A stretch of DNA of 64,000 bases, from NCBI GenBank assembly GCA_914767715.1, contig OU612066.1:26140283-26204282 (forward strand), given 5' to 3'. The translations under genes were made by a program, and so were the position numbers. Positions 49,906 to 61,967 of the stretch are shown one piece after another. The DNA is from Membranipora membranacea (lineage: Eukaryota > Bryozoa > Gymnolaemata > Cheilostomatida > Membraniporidae). Position 1 is the stretch's first letter. The number at the start of each line of letters is the position of its first letter. The notes under the pieces are model-generated. The model was not told where the DNA came from. It saw only the letters and a program-made list of their open reading frames with translations, and did no database searches.

Positions 49906-52900
49906 ATTGGTGCAGCAAGGATAATGGCGGCTGTAGTGAGAATGAACTCTGCGAGATTGATGGTATAGGACTGGACATGCAAACCTGGAATGACCGAAGA
50001 AGAGGATGGGTCATGTGTCCGTGAGTCTTTTAATTCATGCATAAAAATGAATAAAAAAAAGATAAAATGGACAAAATAAAATATAATGAAATAAAATAAA
50101 TTGAAATAAACTAAAATAAATTAAAATTCAATTAAAGTAAATTGAAAAAACAATCAGAGTAAAAGTAGACGCTAATTCATGCGGTAAAATGAATAAAATA
50201 AAAAAAAGAAAAGAAAAATAAAAAGAAAAAAATTAAAATAAACTATTTTGTGGTAACTGAAGCCATTAAATTCATTCTATCAAATTCAAGTTCTTTCACC
50301 AAAATAATGCTATGTATTTTTCTTTCTGTGATGCAGACGGATGTGATAACCATGGTTGTGAAGGAAGCTGTGAGAATCTTGAGAATGATGACTTCAAATG
50401 TGGATGTGGAGATGGAGAAATCCTTGCTGCTGATGAAAAATCATGCAAGGGTAATAATACTAAATACCGCTACCGATGTTAATGCAATCAAATCTTCACA
50501 ATAAAATTTTTTATCACTATAACCTAGATGCCTTTCAAATATTTCCCAGCATGTCACTTTGTGTTTATATGGAATTTTTGAAAATAATCGGCTGACTTTT
50601 CATGCTGAAACTCTTGACGTACATATACATTAACCATGTTATATGTTACAGATAAGAATGAATGTGATGAATATAACGGAGGATGTTCACACACTTGTGT
50701 TAACGATGCACCAGGACACCACTATACGTGTCCAGCACCCCTGGAGCTTGATGTTGATGAGAGGAAATGTATCGGTAAGTTCACTTATCAGTCGATCAAA
50801 AAAATGACATTGGCAAAGGCATATCATGAAGCCAGTAGATGTGCCATATAAGTTGCCCTGAATGCTGGCAGACCATATTAATATCAGCACAAAGTCATGT
50901 TCTAAACAAGATCTAATTGTTTGTGTAGAAATATCCAATTATCACAGCAAAACTGAGATCAGAACAATAACGGAATATCTGTAAACGTTGACAGTTAGGC
51001 CTGATTTGCTGTATTTGGCCTATCAGCCACAATGATTAACTCCTTTTTACAGACTATGATGCTTGTGAGGAGGACAAACCATGCAGTCATATCTGCGAGA
51101 ACAGAGACGGAAGGGAGTTTGTTTGTCTTTGCCGAAATGGATTTGAGTTGGCAGAGGACAAGACAACTTGCTTAGGTATTTATGAAATGTAATCATAGGA
51201 GTCAAGCAGACACAGGTCTACACAGATATAAAAGACTTGAGGACCTAAATTGCAGGATACACTTTAGCTCCCATATCTTGGTTGACACCGAGGGCTCTGG
51301 CATTGTCTCCAGCGCATTTTAGAGACGAGTAGGCAACGAATGCGCAGCAGTCTAAGTATTCATGAACTGACCTGCTCAATGAACATTGTCTAGCATTGCG
51401 ACAACTGATTTTTATCAATTTTTTCCATAGACAAATGTAATATAGACAATGGAGGTTGTCAACATAATTGTGGTCACACTGAAGATGGCGCTATGGAGTG
51501 TACGTGTAGAGAATTTTTCAGACTGGCGGAAGACGAAAAGAACTTTGATGGTTTGTATAATCATAATCCTTTTATTTGCCTTAGTCTGAAGGGCTAATGG
51601 TGATATATTAAAGTCACTAATTTCATAGTTATCTGCTACATAATTCTGTTTAGTAAATTGATGGAGAGACTTTTTTTGGGTGACCAAAAAGATTTTCATG
51701 TTACAGAGTACGAGTAACATACTGAGACAACATCCTCCATGCTCCCGTATTGAGCCTGTAGCGTTAATGTTTGATTTCTGTTGATTGTCTCTCCTGTTGA
51801 TTTTACAGACATTGACGAATGTGCTGAGAAGACGGATGATTGCGATTATTGTCAGAACGCAGTTCCAGGCTTTACATGCACCTGCCCAGATGGGTTCCGG
51901 CTTGGTACTGATAAGAAGACATGTGAATGTAAGTGTCGTCAGTTAGACTTCATCTTTACCAGTAGCAATTAGTAAACCTTGTATTCTTCGAGAGAGCCAA
52001 TGTAATAATTGCGGTGATAGTGAGGCCACATTGTGTGTGTAACCAATCAGTTCAGGTTGGTTTTCTTTTGATTCATAGCGACTGGACTAATCCAAATGTG
52101 ATTGAGTTCCCAAACTGGAAAGTAAACCCCGGAATAGGAAAATGTTATGTTTCATATGTCAATGGGTCCACTTTGTGGCGCTACCGCTTCTGTGCTGATC
52201 AGATCTATCAACAGAATTCCTCCTGATGATGATCCTGTGTTCTTTGGTAAAGCAGTGTATGTAAAATGATCTGTTATGTCACAATATGAAACTATAAATC
52301 CAAGGCTAATACTTCCAAAGATCCAGTTATATGTATATGATGATTATTTTTCCAGTTGTTGATATATGCACAAAAGACAATGGCGGTTGTTCAGACACAT
52401 GTTTGACAACAGATTTGGAGTCTGATTGTCACTGTCCAGATTTTATGGTCCTCGACGCGGACATGAAAACTTGCCTGCGTAAGTCTACCGTATTACAAAC
52501 TTTTAGCTAGAAATGACATGACATGTTATGCTTGTATATGTGTTCATCATTTATTGCTGTTGATTTTGGAGTATACTGGGCTAAGGACTTCCTCATCAAC
52601 TGAAGGGAATATCATCCAAATCTAAGATCTGCAAACTAAACAGGGATAAACACCTGACCTGAGTTAAGCTTGGTTGATCATAGCAACCATATTAGACATC
52701 TCCTCTGATAGAAAAACAAAAGGAAATAAACCTACAATTATTACTTACAACAATTCTTGCAATGAATAACCAGGAAGTGATTGTTTTTCTCGGTCTTCTT
52801 GAGCCTTGTGCATCATCTTCTAAAAAAGTTATACAGATACCCATGCACAACCACCATCGATTTTCAATCATTTCGTTCACAGACAATATCTTGAATATCT

Positions 52901-54258
52901 TGAACAACGGTTGTGATCAGGGATGTAATCGTCAAGACGCAGAGTGCTTTTGTAACCAAGGTTGGGAGCTCGACCAAGATGGAAAAATATGTAGAGGTGA
53001 GTTCAACTTTTATGGAAAGTGTAAAATTGAGAAGAGAAAGAAGAGTTTTTTTCAGTTTTTTTATGAAACATTCTTTAATGCAATAAGCCTAAGGTTATCG
53101 TTATTGCAATGATATAGATGGTTTAAATACACATGCAAACATACATACAACAGTTTCCCAATCTAGAAGATATTTGTGAGAATGTGGATCTTATTTTCAA
53201 TGTTAGATTGATCACTGCATTCTTCTTTTATGAACAACAAATGATTTCAAGTAAGATGCTGTATATATGTCTTGTCACTGGGTACCCATATTGTGACGTG
53301 CTCTTTTATCATGTGAATTTTCTTTGCAGACATTAATGAATGTGATAGAAAGGAAGATGATTGTGAGCAGACTTGTGATAATGAGCCAAGAAAGTTCTCA
53401 TGCTCTTGTAGAGCTGGATTCACAGTCAATGCTGAAGATGACACTGAGTGTGATGGTAAGGTGTCACCCTTCCTACTACTATCAATCAGAACATAAATGC
53501 TCAACTTTCTGTGTGCATATTGTGTCTGATCAGAGCAAACACCATATTGGTTATAAATGATAGATAAGTAACTTTTTGAGGATTTTTACAGTAAAAAGGA
53601 AGTTTTTATACTCTCCCCCTATCTTTATCAGGTTAGCTAGAAATGAGAAGTTGCCTCTCTCAACCACCTGTGGAAATTGACCTTTAAAATGAGAACTATT
53701 TGCTATGATGCCTCTGATAGGCTACTATTTTATTGAAAGAAAAAAGCATTTTCCAGATATAACTGTTTGTTTATTTTGTTTGTTTTTTTTGGTTTTATTT
53801 TATTGTCCAGACATTGACGAGTGTCAGACTAACAATGGTGGCTGCAGACAAAAATGTGAGAATCTGGAAGGTGGATACAGATGTGAGTGCGATGATGTAG
53901 AATGGCTCTGCTCCAAGGGATACGAACGAGATCCTGAAACCGGCATGTGACATGGTCAGTGTAAACATATAATACTCCAAGAGATTAAATAATAAATGTG
54001 TTGTGATGGTGAACTGTAAAATACATGAAGGCAAACTCTAAATAAAAAAAAATTCATTTTGTTGTTGTCTGCATTCCTATTTACAAGAAGATTGCTATTT
54101 ATATTTATAAATGCATAAATTTAGTGGCACAGTGTAATATCTATAAATCTCATTATATTTTAGATATCAATGAATGCATGGAGCTTAAAAATGCATACCC
54201 CGCTGATGCTGGCTGTCAAAATACCGAGGAAAGCTTCCAATGTATAATGGATAAGTAA
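49906..54258 (+). pseudogene. Array of eleven EGF-like exons, apparently decaying
   Basis: Exons: 49906-50020, 50337-50450, 50652-50774, 51053-51175, 51431-51550, 51809-51928, 52356-52478, 52883-52996, 53330-53455, 53811-53954, 54164-54258. Nearly all are phase 1-1, one EGF domain each, as in calcium-binding EGF proteins (DIDEC, DINEC, NGGC motifs). The damage includes: exon 1 of the array is 115 nt, so its NGGC half and its TCKPGMTEEE half are in different frames; exon 3 lacks a cysteine (YTCPAP); exon 5 has Phe for the last Cys (KNFDG); exon 8 lacks the first Cys; exon 10 has TGA at the last Cys codon; exon 11 stops with TAA in mid-domain. No signal peptide or 5' exons were found. This may be a pseudogene or a fragment; a shorter working gene ending at 53950 is possible. 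Confidence 0.7.
50030..50240. repeat. A-rich low-complexity tract
   Basis: Repeated aaataaa/aaataaaataaa-type sequence fills most of the intron after the first EGF exon. Confidence 0.85.
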
Positions 54259-56363
54259 CAGAATCCCTCTGATGTTATAGAGGTATAAAGAAGAAGCAGT
54301 AACTAACCTGATTTTATATACAAATAACATGTCTAGCAAAGTCCACTTGGGCCATAAATTATCCACAGTGCTTTTTGATGTAGTACTGTAGTACAAACTT
54401 GTATCGGCGCGAAAAAATATCTCATTCTCACTCAAAAGAAAACCTTTCCTGTATGCCAAGTTCTTACTGTGGTGAAAACTAATTAACAATTTTACAGGCA
54501 TCATGTGCACCTAAGTTATCTTGTCTAGAAAAAGATTGAGCAAACTCATTTCAGGTTGCTGATAGAAGAGTTTTACCAAATCATTTTTGTCAAGTGAACT
54601 ATTCACTTGAATTACCCGAATAAAAAATATAGATTATTGATCATGGAAGCCTTGTTAACAAATGAAAGGATACATATGAAATTGAGGATATAACGCACTA
54701 GAAATGCCCCTTCCAATTGCAAATTGTGCTACTCTACTAAACTATTTAATATTAGCCAAATTAATTAAGTCATTTCCAACGATATGCCCCAAGACCATCT
54801 TGAAGGATAATCTATTATATTTTACCCGTTGCGGAGATATTATTATGCCATATATTTGTTTTGCAGATGGATAATGAGAATCTGCAGATGACCTGTGTAG
54901 CGATACTGGAATATGACAGGAAAATGTCAAATCCTATCGATATTATGTTTACGAGAGAGATTCTTGGTCGCGCTCATTAGTCTCTAAAGAAGACTGGTTT
55001 TTACTCCCCTGGTTTTCAAATGACTATTAGGCTGCTTTTTCAACATGTTCCTCATGAATTTGCATTCAAAAATCATTGAAGGACTAATTTTTCGCTGCAA
55101 TGATGTTGTATCTTAAAGCAAGCTCACTGAATGCATGGCATTCGCACAAGAGTGGGGTTTGAGCAAACCTTTTTTTCAGAATGCTATAGATCCCCACAAT
55201 CTATCACCTGTATTTTGTACAGGACGAACTGTTATAATCTGCTCGACAACTTGCTAGAGACAATAAAAGATTTTGTTTCGATCAGTTTTAATGAAGGGAC
55301 AACTACATTCTCTTACCACCTCAGATCAAACTGTACTATACTTATTGAAGGTCTTTTCATCTACCACTTATGTACATTGTATAGTCGCATCATTGTCCGC
55401 AGTTTTAACTCATGTTTTATAAAAATGGTTGCCTTACAATGTATGCCCCTTCTGATATTAGTTACTCTGCCCTCAAGGCGCTTCCGCAAAATTAAAGGTG
55501 GAATAGAGCTACCGAAACAATGTTTTGGAGCACAATGTGTGCAGTATTTTAATTCAGTCTACTCTGAAAAATATATTTGACAATGTGCATCAATTCTTTT
55601 CGAGAACTAGCACCCAACCTTTTAAGCTCAACAAAACATTTTATTTCTTAACCACATATGGCAGAGACAGAATTTAATACACACACCTCCCTTCTGCATA
55701 CTAAGGCAATGTGCCGGTTTGAAAATGCACTACAAGGGAATTTTTGTCTTCAGTTACAGGGAAAAGATAATAGAATTTAATTTCATCACATATTTCACCA
55801 ATATGGAGCTTGCATAGTGTGTGATCAAAGATCTGCGTTGTGTGTCCGTACATATGTATATTGTATTGTATCATTGTTATGACAAAATCAATTGTTTTGT
55901 CAGGTCAGGTCATAAGATTCTAAAATGTATGTATTATATTCTATTAGAAGATTAAGGAAGATCCAGAAACATACTTTCAAGCTGATGGAGATAGTGAAAC
56001 ATTGATATAAAAAGTTTTTTGGACCTATTAATCACAAATAAATTAAATGTTGAAGCTTCGTCGTCGTCTGGTTCGCCTGTAGAACGTGCAGGTGCACATA
56101 GACGTTAATTTCTGGTTACTCCCTTTTTAACTACACTCCTCCACTCAAACTGAAGCTTCGGATGGTATTTAAAGATTTCAAGAAGGATAAGCTTTACATA
56201 CATTCAGTGAGTGAAGATGAGACGCTTGCAAAACTTGTAATGGATTAAGATAATGCATTAATTATTCAAAATTATTGACATAATTTTCTTGATCTCCTGC
56301 ACAGCATCATAAAATGTAGAGCTTAATTTGTAACTGAATAAGATTTTTTGCATTTATGCATCA
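54259..56363. other. Interval between EGF array and lectin gene
   Basis: No supported gene. A 149-codon open frame (55131-55580) shows no recognisable motif or coding-like composition. AATAAA-type signals (around 54043 and 54613) could end the EGF transcript. Confidence 0.5.
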
Positions 56364-56369
56364 TTTATT
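56364..56369 (-). terminator. Lectin poly(A) signal
   Basis: AATAAA on the minus strand, about 75 nt after the lectin stop codon. Confidence 0.7.
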
Positions 56370-56444
56370 ATGTTTCAGTATGAACAAAGGAACATAATAA
56401 AAGGATTTTCCACTGGCGGTGTGTGAAGATCACAGGATGAACTC

Positions 56445-58283
56445 TTATATCCTCTTCTCACAAATGAAGCTGTATTTATCCCCGCATTCCTCGTCACACC
56501 ATTGTACATATCTGGCCTTTGATACTCCCCAAAGAGCAAGACAATCCTGATGACCACCATGGTTGTTTGGTTGATCGGGGCCCCAGAATCCACCAGCCTG
56601 TAATAGAGTCCATCCAGCATATCTATCTTGCCAATACCACTTGCCTCCTGCTAGTCTCCTGCCTCCCATCCACACCCAGTTGGTACCTGGTAGTAGAGCG
56701 TTAGATATTTTACATCAATATAAATAGGATTATCAAATGATCAATGGTTTGCAATGTCTTTGATGCCACAATTGACACTATGCTTATCTCACAAGATGGC
56801 AGTGCAATCACAAAATGTAGGACAGATTTGAAATTCACCTACCCAGATTTACTATTTTGTATCCGCTCACAAATATCAGCTCTTCAGGAGTTCTGATTGA
56901 TGCCAGAGAGGCTCCATGAGCATCACAGCTGAGTTTAGCAGTAGCCCAGCTTTCCTTAGATTCAAATATTTTGTAGCAAGTTTTTCCAGTCGCAGACTCG
57001 ATGTGCACCCAACCGCTTCCACAATCAGAACCTATGTAATATAAAAAACCCAGCGCGATCGGGATAACATATCTGAGGTTATATTAGTTACAAGTATAAA
57101 GCAAAAGCTGTCAATCCTCAATTTTATTGGAAAATGGAAACTCATGGGGAACAGACATAAAATCATTGAACCAATTGCAGACATCTCACCAGTAGAATTG
57201 AAATCGCCAAAAATCAGGCAAGTTTGACCAAACTAGGTCTATGCAAATAAGCTGGCACGGTTTTGTTATTACCTGTACTCTGGTTAACTTGAACAAAGTA
57301 AAACTGATTTTGAGAATGAGATTGCGATTATTTCAGTAACAATGTCAGGGACACATTACAATTAAACCACAGCTGACACAGCTGGGCTTTGCCCAGCAGA
57401 GCCACCAGTCAAAAGTTTAAGCTGAGATCCAACATTTTTATTAGTGTTGGATCTCAGCTAGATTTTAAAGGCACCTGATTGGTCAACAAGAACATTTGTC
57501 ATCACTAATGGTGGATGGCTGGGGAAGAAGATACTCCCTACATTTTGAGAGCTCATATAACTCCATTCAAAGCTACTGGCTAGATGTTTTGATGCCACAA
57601 CTCTCTATTTAAATTTTTGAATAGTGGCTATGCTGGGCAAAGCCCAGCTGTGGTAGCAGTGGTTTAAGACGCTCTCTGTGATTTAAAATATAAAGGGACA
57701 TCAGTTATTAAATACACGAATACTAAAAGGTACAAAACTATCATGAAATCTTTTCGTCTTTGGCGTTCTATAGAAATTACGATCAAAAAGAAAAAACTCA
57801 AGGTCTAGAATGGTCTAGAGTATGTAACAGATGTAACAGATCACACTAAAATGATAATTCCCTTACATTATCACAGTAAGCCTAGCTCTGGCTTGCCTAG
57901 GACAGTTACAAGGCTGCCCTACTTACACTAGAAATTATCAAAAAGCAGTATTGGTCAAAGGTAGCGCAGTCATGGATATCTTGATGTGAAACTGTAACAG
58001 GGGAGATAAGATACTCTAGACCATTCTAGACCCTGGGTTTTCAATCTTTAAAAGAGGTTGCATCATTCAATAATTTACTTCTGCGAAAAAATTTATTTTT
58101 TTGTTCATTGTTATGGCAAAGCTTTAATATGAACAGTGAGAGTTCTTCCGTTCCTAAACGCATTAAACAAAATTGAAACTTTTCAGTTGCATTATGGAAT
58201 ATTTTTAAGGAGTTGTTTCTCTTACCTGAGCATGCCACAGTTACAGCACTGATAACCACGAGTACAGCATACATATGAACCAT
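56445..58283 (-). CDS. Secreted C-type lectin, single domain
   Basis: Three exons: 58283-58226, 57031-56843, 56686-56445 (TAA), phases 1 and 1, giving 162 residues. The first exon encodes a signal peptide (MVHMYAVLVVISAV, then TVACS). The domain has the extra N-terminal cysteine pair (SDCGSGW, GKTCY), then AKLSCDAHGASLASI, WVWMGG, WGPDQPN, DCLAL, WCDEECGD and SFICE. QPN stands where EPN (mannose) or QPD (galactose) is found, and WCD replaces the usual WND, so sugar and calcium binding may be altered. An upstream in-frame ATG (MDGVCRIM...) would lengthen the signal peptide; I chose the MVHMY start because the hydrophobic core follows directly. Confidence 0.9.
57366..57663. mobile_element. MITE with TTAA flanks and nested hairpins, in lectin intron 1
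   Basis: Termini ACCACAGCTG... and ...GTGGT are each bordered by TTAA (57362-57365, 57664-57667). Sub-terminal cagctgggctttgcccagc is present at both ends in opposite orientation. A further perfect inverted repeat, agctgagatccaaca with tgttggatctcagct, lies at 57421-57462. TTAA duplication suggests piggyBac-type mobilisation. Confidence 0.75.
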
Positions 58284-58535
58284 GATCCTACAAACACCAT
58301 CCATCACAAATAAGCTCAATAGTAATTAATGACAGCAATTGACTGAACAAAAAAATCATTTTAAATCTTGATTTTTGTCTTATACTTATCCAGCAATAAT
58401 TAACCCAAAATATTTCTTGGTTAAATCAAACATTATAGAACTAAATTTGATACTACCTTCTGTTATGTCAATAATAAGCAGACAGATTGCAGTCAGTTCC
58501 CTGTATGAGTTTGATTGATCGCTCTCCTAACCCCC

Positions 58536-58544
58536 ATTTATATA
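58536..58544 (-). promoter_or_regulatory. Lectin TATA box
   Basis: TATATAAAT on the minus strand in a GC-richer setting (followed by gggg), about 250 nt upstream of the lectin start codon. This leaves room for a 5' UTR, possibly with an intron ending near 58345 (ttttttgttcag). Confidence 0.55.
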
Positions 58545-58710
58545 CCATCAGCAGTGCACACCTCAGCTCGCAGAGAATATTTTAAGCACCACAAGTTAGC
58601 TTTTTTTTGCAGACATATCCAGGTATTTAGGTATTTGGCCTAAATATGTGAGAGTATGGCAGTCAATCAAGGCTATCTGCAACAGGATTTGGATATTATC
58701 TAGTCACTAG

Positions 58711-60035
58711 GAGGTTATAAAACCAGTCATATCTGCCTTGCAGTGCTGGGATCACAAATTAATTAGAAATTCCTAAAGTGATATCTGATGGTAGCAACTG
58801 TAATTAATAATTGCTGGATCAAATACTCCAGTGTGTAGTTTATTACCTCACCTTCATATCATTCTAGGATGTTTTAGCACGAACGAAGGAGGATGTAAAA
58901 CCAGTTGTATATGACTTGCGGTGACGAAAGGACAAAAATAAAGATTCCATCCATGATAAAGAAGTGTAGCAAATGTAATAAGTTACTGGTGAGGATGAAT
59001 ACTCCAGTGTGCAGATTATGCTCTTATTCTATCGCAGAATCCCTCAGACTGACTACCATCCACCTTCAAAGCTAAACTTCAAATCACATACATTTGATTC
59101 TCACTTAAAGGGCAACCAAGGTTTCGCAGCAATACATTAATGGGTAGCAAATAATGTGCTGGACAGAATCAGCTTTGTGCATTACGCGATGCAAAACTCA
59201 AAGTAGTTGCTGACTCTAAGCTGGGTAACACTTCAGTTTAGGGGAGGTTCCAAGACTTTGCTGTAATAATTATAGAGCACAGGCTAAATAATAACAGGAA
59301 CAGGAAACTGCTATGTGGTATTCTCTTTTAGCTGAGTTTGAGTACCTGATGGAAGAAATGTTTCACAAGAATTCTGGCTGAAAAATCATCCGAATTATAT
59401 TTTGTCTTTTTCCCCATGCAGAAGGTGCAATCTGCTATTAATCAATGGTCATCAATGAGAATGTTGTTTGAAACCTTGGTTGCCCTTTAATAGGGCACTA
59501 TAAAAGAGAAATATAAAATAAATCATATCTGTCTTGTTTACCCAAATCACAAAAATCAGAGATTTCAACCATCATTGTCTACCACACATGCAATGCTAAC
59601 CTAAACTTCACCTTAAAATTATTCTAAAATGATTTAGCACGAACAAAGGAGGATGTAAAACCAGTCATATATGACTTGCAGTACCTGGAATCATAAATTA
59701 ATTAGAAATTCCTACAGCGATATTTGATGGTAGTAACTGTAATTATTAATTGCTGAGACAAATACTCTTGTGCGTAGACTATGATCTTATCTTGTAGCAG
59801 TTATCTCATATTTACTACCATCCACATGCAATGCAAACCTAAACCTCATCTTAAAATTGTTCTAAAATGATTTAGCAAGAACGAAGGAGGATGTAAAAAT
59901 AGTCATATATGACTCGCAGTACCTGGAGACATAAATTAAATTATATTAATTAAATTCCTACAGTAATATTTGATGGTAGTAACTGTAATGAGTTATTGGT
60001 GAGATAAATACTCCAGTGTGTAGTTTACTATCTTA
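58711..60035. repeat. Four imperfect copies of a roughly 240-bp repeat
   Basis: Copies start near 58711, 58898, 59655 and 59894. Each contains gaacgaaggaggatgtaaaa, a catatatgacttgcagt-like segment, attcctacagtgatatttgatgg-like sequence and aaatactccagtgtgtag. The last two are head to tail at about 239 bp; copies 2 and 3 are separated by a MITE. Confidence 0.8.
59109..59486. mobile_element. TTAA-flanked MITE inserted between repeat copies
   Basis: Perfect 17-bp inverted ends AGGGCAACCAAGGTTTC / GAAACCTTGGTTGCCCT, each bordered by TTAA (59105-59108, 59487-59490). It is 378 bp, with no coding capacity. A piggyBac-like target is inferred from TTAA. Confidence 0.85.
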
Positions 60036-61967
60036 CATTGATGCCATGATGTATCACTACCTCAGCTGTACCTTTTAATGGCTGATCAGAGACTATAGAT
60101 ATAGGGACCTTCCACTTGCCATGATAACGTATATAACCGATGCGAACACATTGAAAATTAGGCTCCGCCCCTTTCTGGTGGTAATTGCTTGGAGGTAAGC
60201 GTACCCAGTGCTATGAATTTACTATCAAAAATTGACAAGGTGAATGATTTAGCTGTTTATTTTATAAGTACATTCACACAAAACTCTCAATAATATCAAC
60301 TGGGACAAATGAAATCTAAGATGTGCGACTTTTATATAAAATATAGGCATCAAAGAAACAAAATACTTGGTGGATGACCTTTTGGTAATGTAGCCCCCAT
60401 ATGTATAGAAAATTGAATATTCAATGTGAAAATAGTTAAATGTGAACAAGCGCTGATGTTATATTCTCCAGTTCCGGTGACTGAATTGAATTCATCAGTT
60501 AGGTCAGCACAGAAACTTTCTATAGCATAGGTCTGAGAAAAGTATCATCCTCAAAAAGTCTAAGTTTTCCCGTTTTAAGTCAGCATACTGCTGATTGTTG
60601 CCTGAAGATATGTGCTTTGAACTGCTCTGAATCTGTCTATGAAGCCCAAACAAGTTTTCAAGGCGATTTGTAAAAATAAGCTTTCCATAGCCCCAACCAT
60701 CCCACAATAACTTTGAGGCAGAGAGGGAGGTCTTCTATCTCTCAATGCAGTAAATTCTATACATTTGTCAGCATTGAATTGTCAGTATGAATCTGCTGAC
60801 GATGCACTTTACTCTGATGCCATCCTTACTCTAGTTTTGAATGTGTGTGTATGGTTGGTACTAGTCACCATGATTAAATTCTCTTATATTAATCTTAGAG
60901 CATATATTAACAAACAAAAAGAAGCCCTCTTCCTCTTGTCCTCACACATGAAAACTTTGTCCGTGAAACTCATTACAACAGCTAACCTATGGCAGGCCAT
61001 CATGACATCGCAGTGGGCAACAATGATGGATTATACTGCACAGCCCCCTTACTTTCTTACAAAAATACAGGCCTGTATAATATAAATCTCTGGCTAAGAA
61101 TGCAACAACAAGTTGATAGTGACTTTGTTGCTGTCTAATCTGGTTTTGTCATCAAGATTGTGGTTATTTTGCCTCAAATAACTCAGGTGAAAAACCTGAA
61201 ATTTTATTGAGAAAGCCATTGCTGTCTAAGGCAGCAGCGCTTACTATACAACCAGAAGTGGGCGTGACCGTTAAATAACGCTGATTGGCTATTCGCATTT
61301 TATGCGCAAGTGGAAGGTCTCTATATCTATAGTCTCTGGGCTGATCGCATTTGCCCATCTAGGATTTCGTGCTGCATGCTCAAGTTATACAATTCATTTC
61401 TATTGTTTATGTTCAATAAGTGAAATTGTGATGCCATGATATTATATAAGTTTCTATTTATATGGACTTACAATAAAAATTTATATTTGGTACCCAGAAA
61501 GCTCTTTTTTTAATATCCATGATGTCAAATATTCCCAATCCCAGAGTTTAAACAGTTTTTCAACCAAATATAATGTGTTGGTAATATTTTCAAACAGAAA
61601 TCGCATGGTTAAAGAGAAAATTCATACATGATCCATCCATTTTTGGAAATAGTTTGATGGCGCCAAAATTGGCTAAAGATTAGTATTCACTGCACATGCA
61701 TACCATATTGTGAATCTAAACTCCTTGGTAGATAGAATTTACCATTCATAAATTTGAAACTGGCTCTTTACATGAAAAAGGTTGGGCAACCAAGGAATTG
61801 GGAATGACAGTAAGCAGAAGCCACCAATCATCAAATCCTACTACGCATAATAGCATACTGCACCAGGACTTTGTGTTCTACAATAGGCAATAATACAAGG
61901 GAGAGTAACTTTTGTGTAAAAATGCCTACGCTGTAGAGTAACTCTGTGAGTTATGGTGAGATGAACC

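Larger units (their letters stand above)
58284..61959. other. Upstream region of the lectin gene; repeats only
   Basis: It contains the TATA box, a dispersed repeat family and a MITE, listed separately. I find no supported coding exon; a 106-codon frame at 60765-61085 shows nothing recognisable. Confidence 0.5.

Noticed and set aside
54865-54978. Further exon of the EGF array after 54258
   Set aside because: Acceptor present, but the required phases hit stops at once and no cysteine pattern appears.
55131-55580. 149-codon open frame on the + strand
   Set aside because: No recognisable motif, no splice context, composition not coding-like; probably chance in UTR or intergenic DNA.
60765-61085. 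106-codon frame with a hydrophobic stretch
   Set aside because: Single frame without splice support or family resemblance, in a repeat-rich region.
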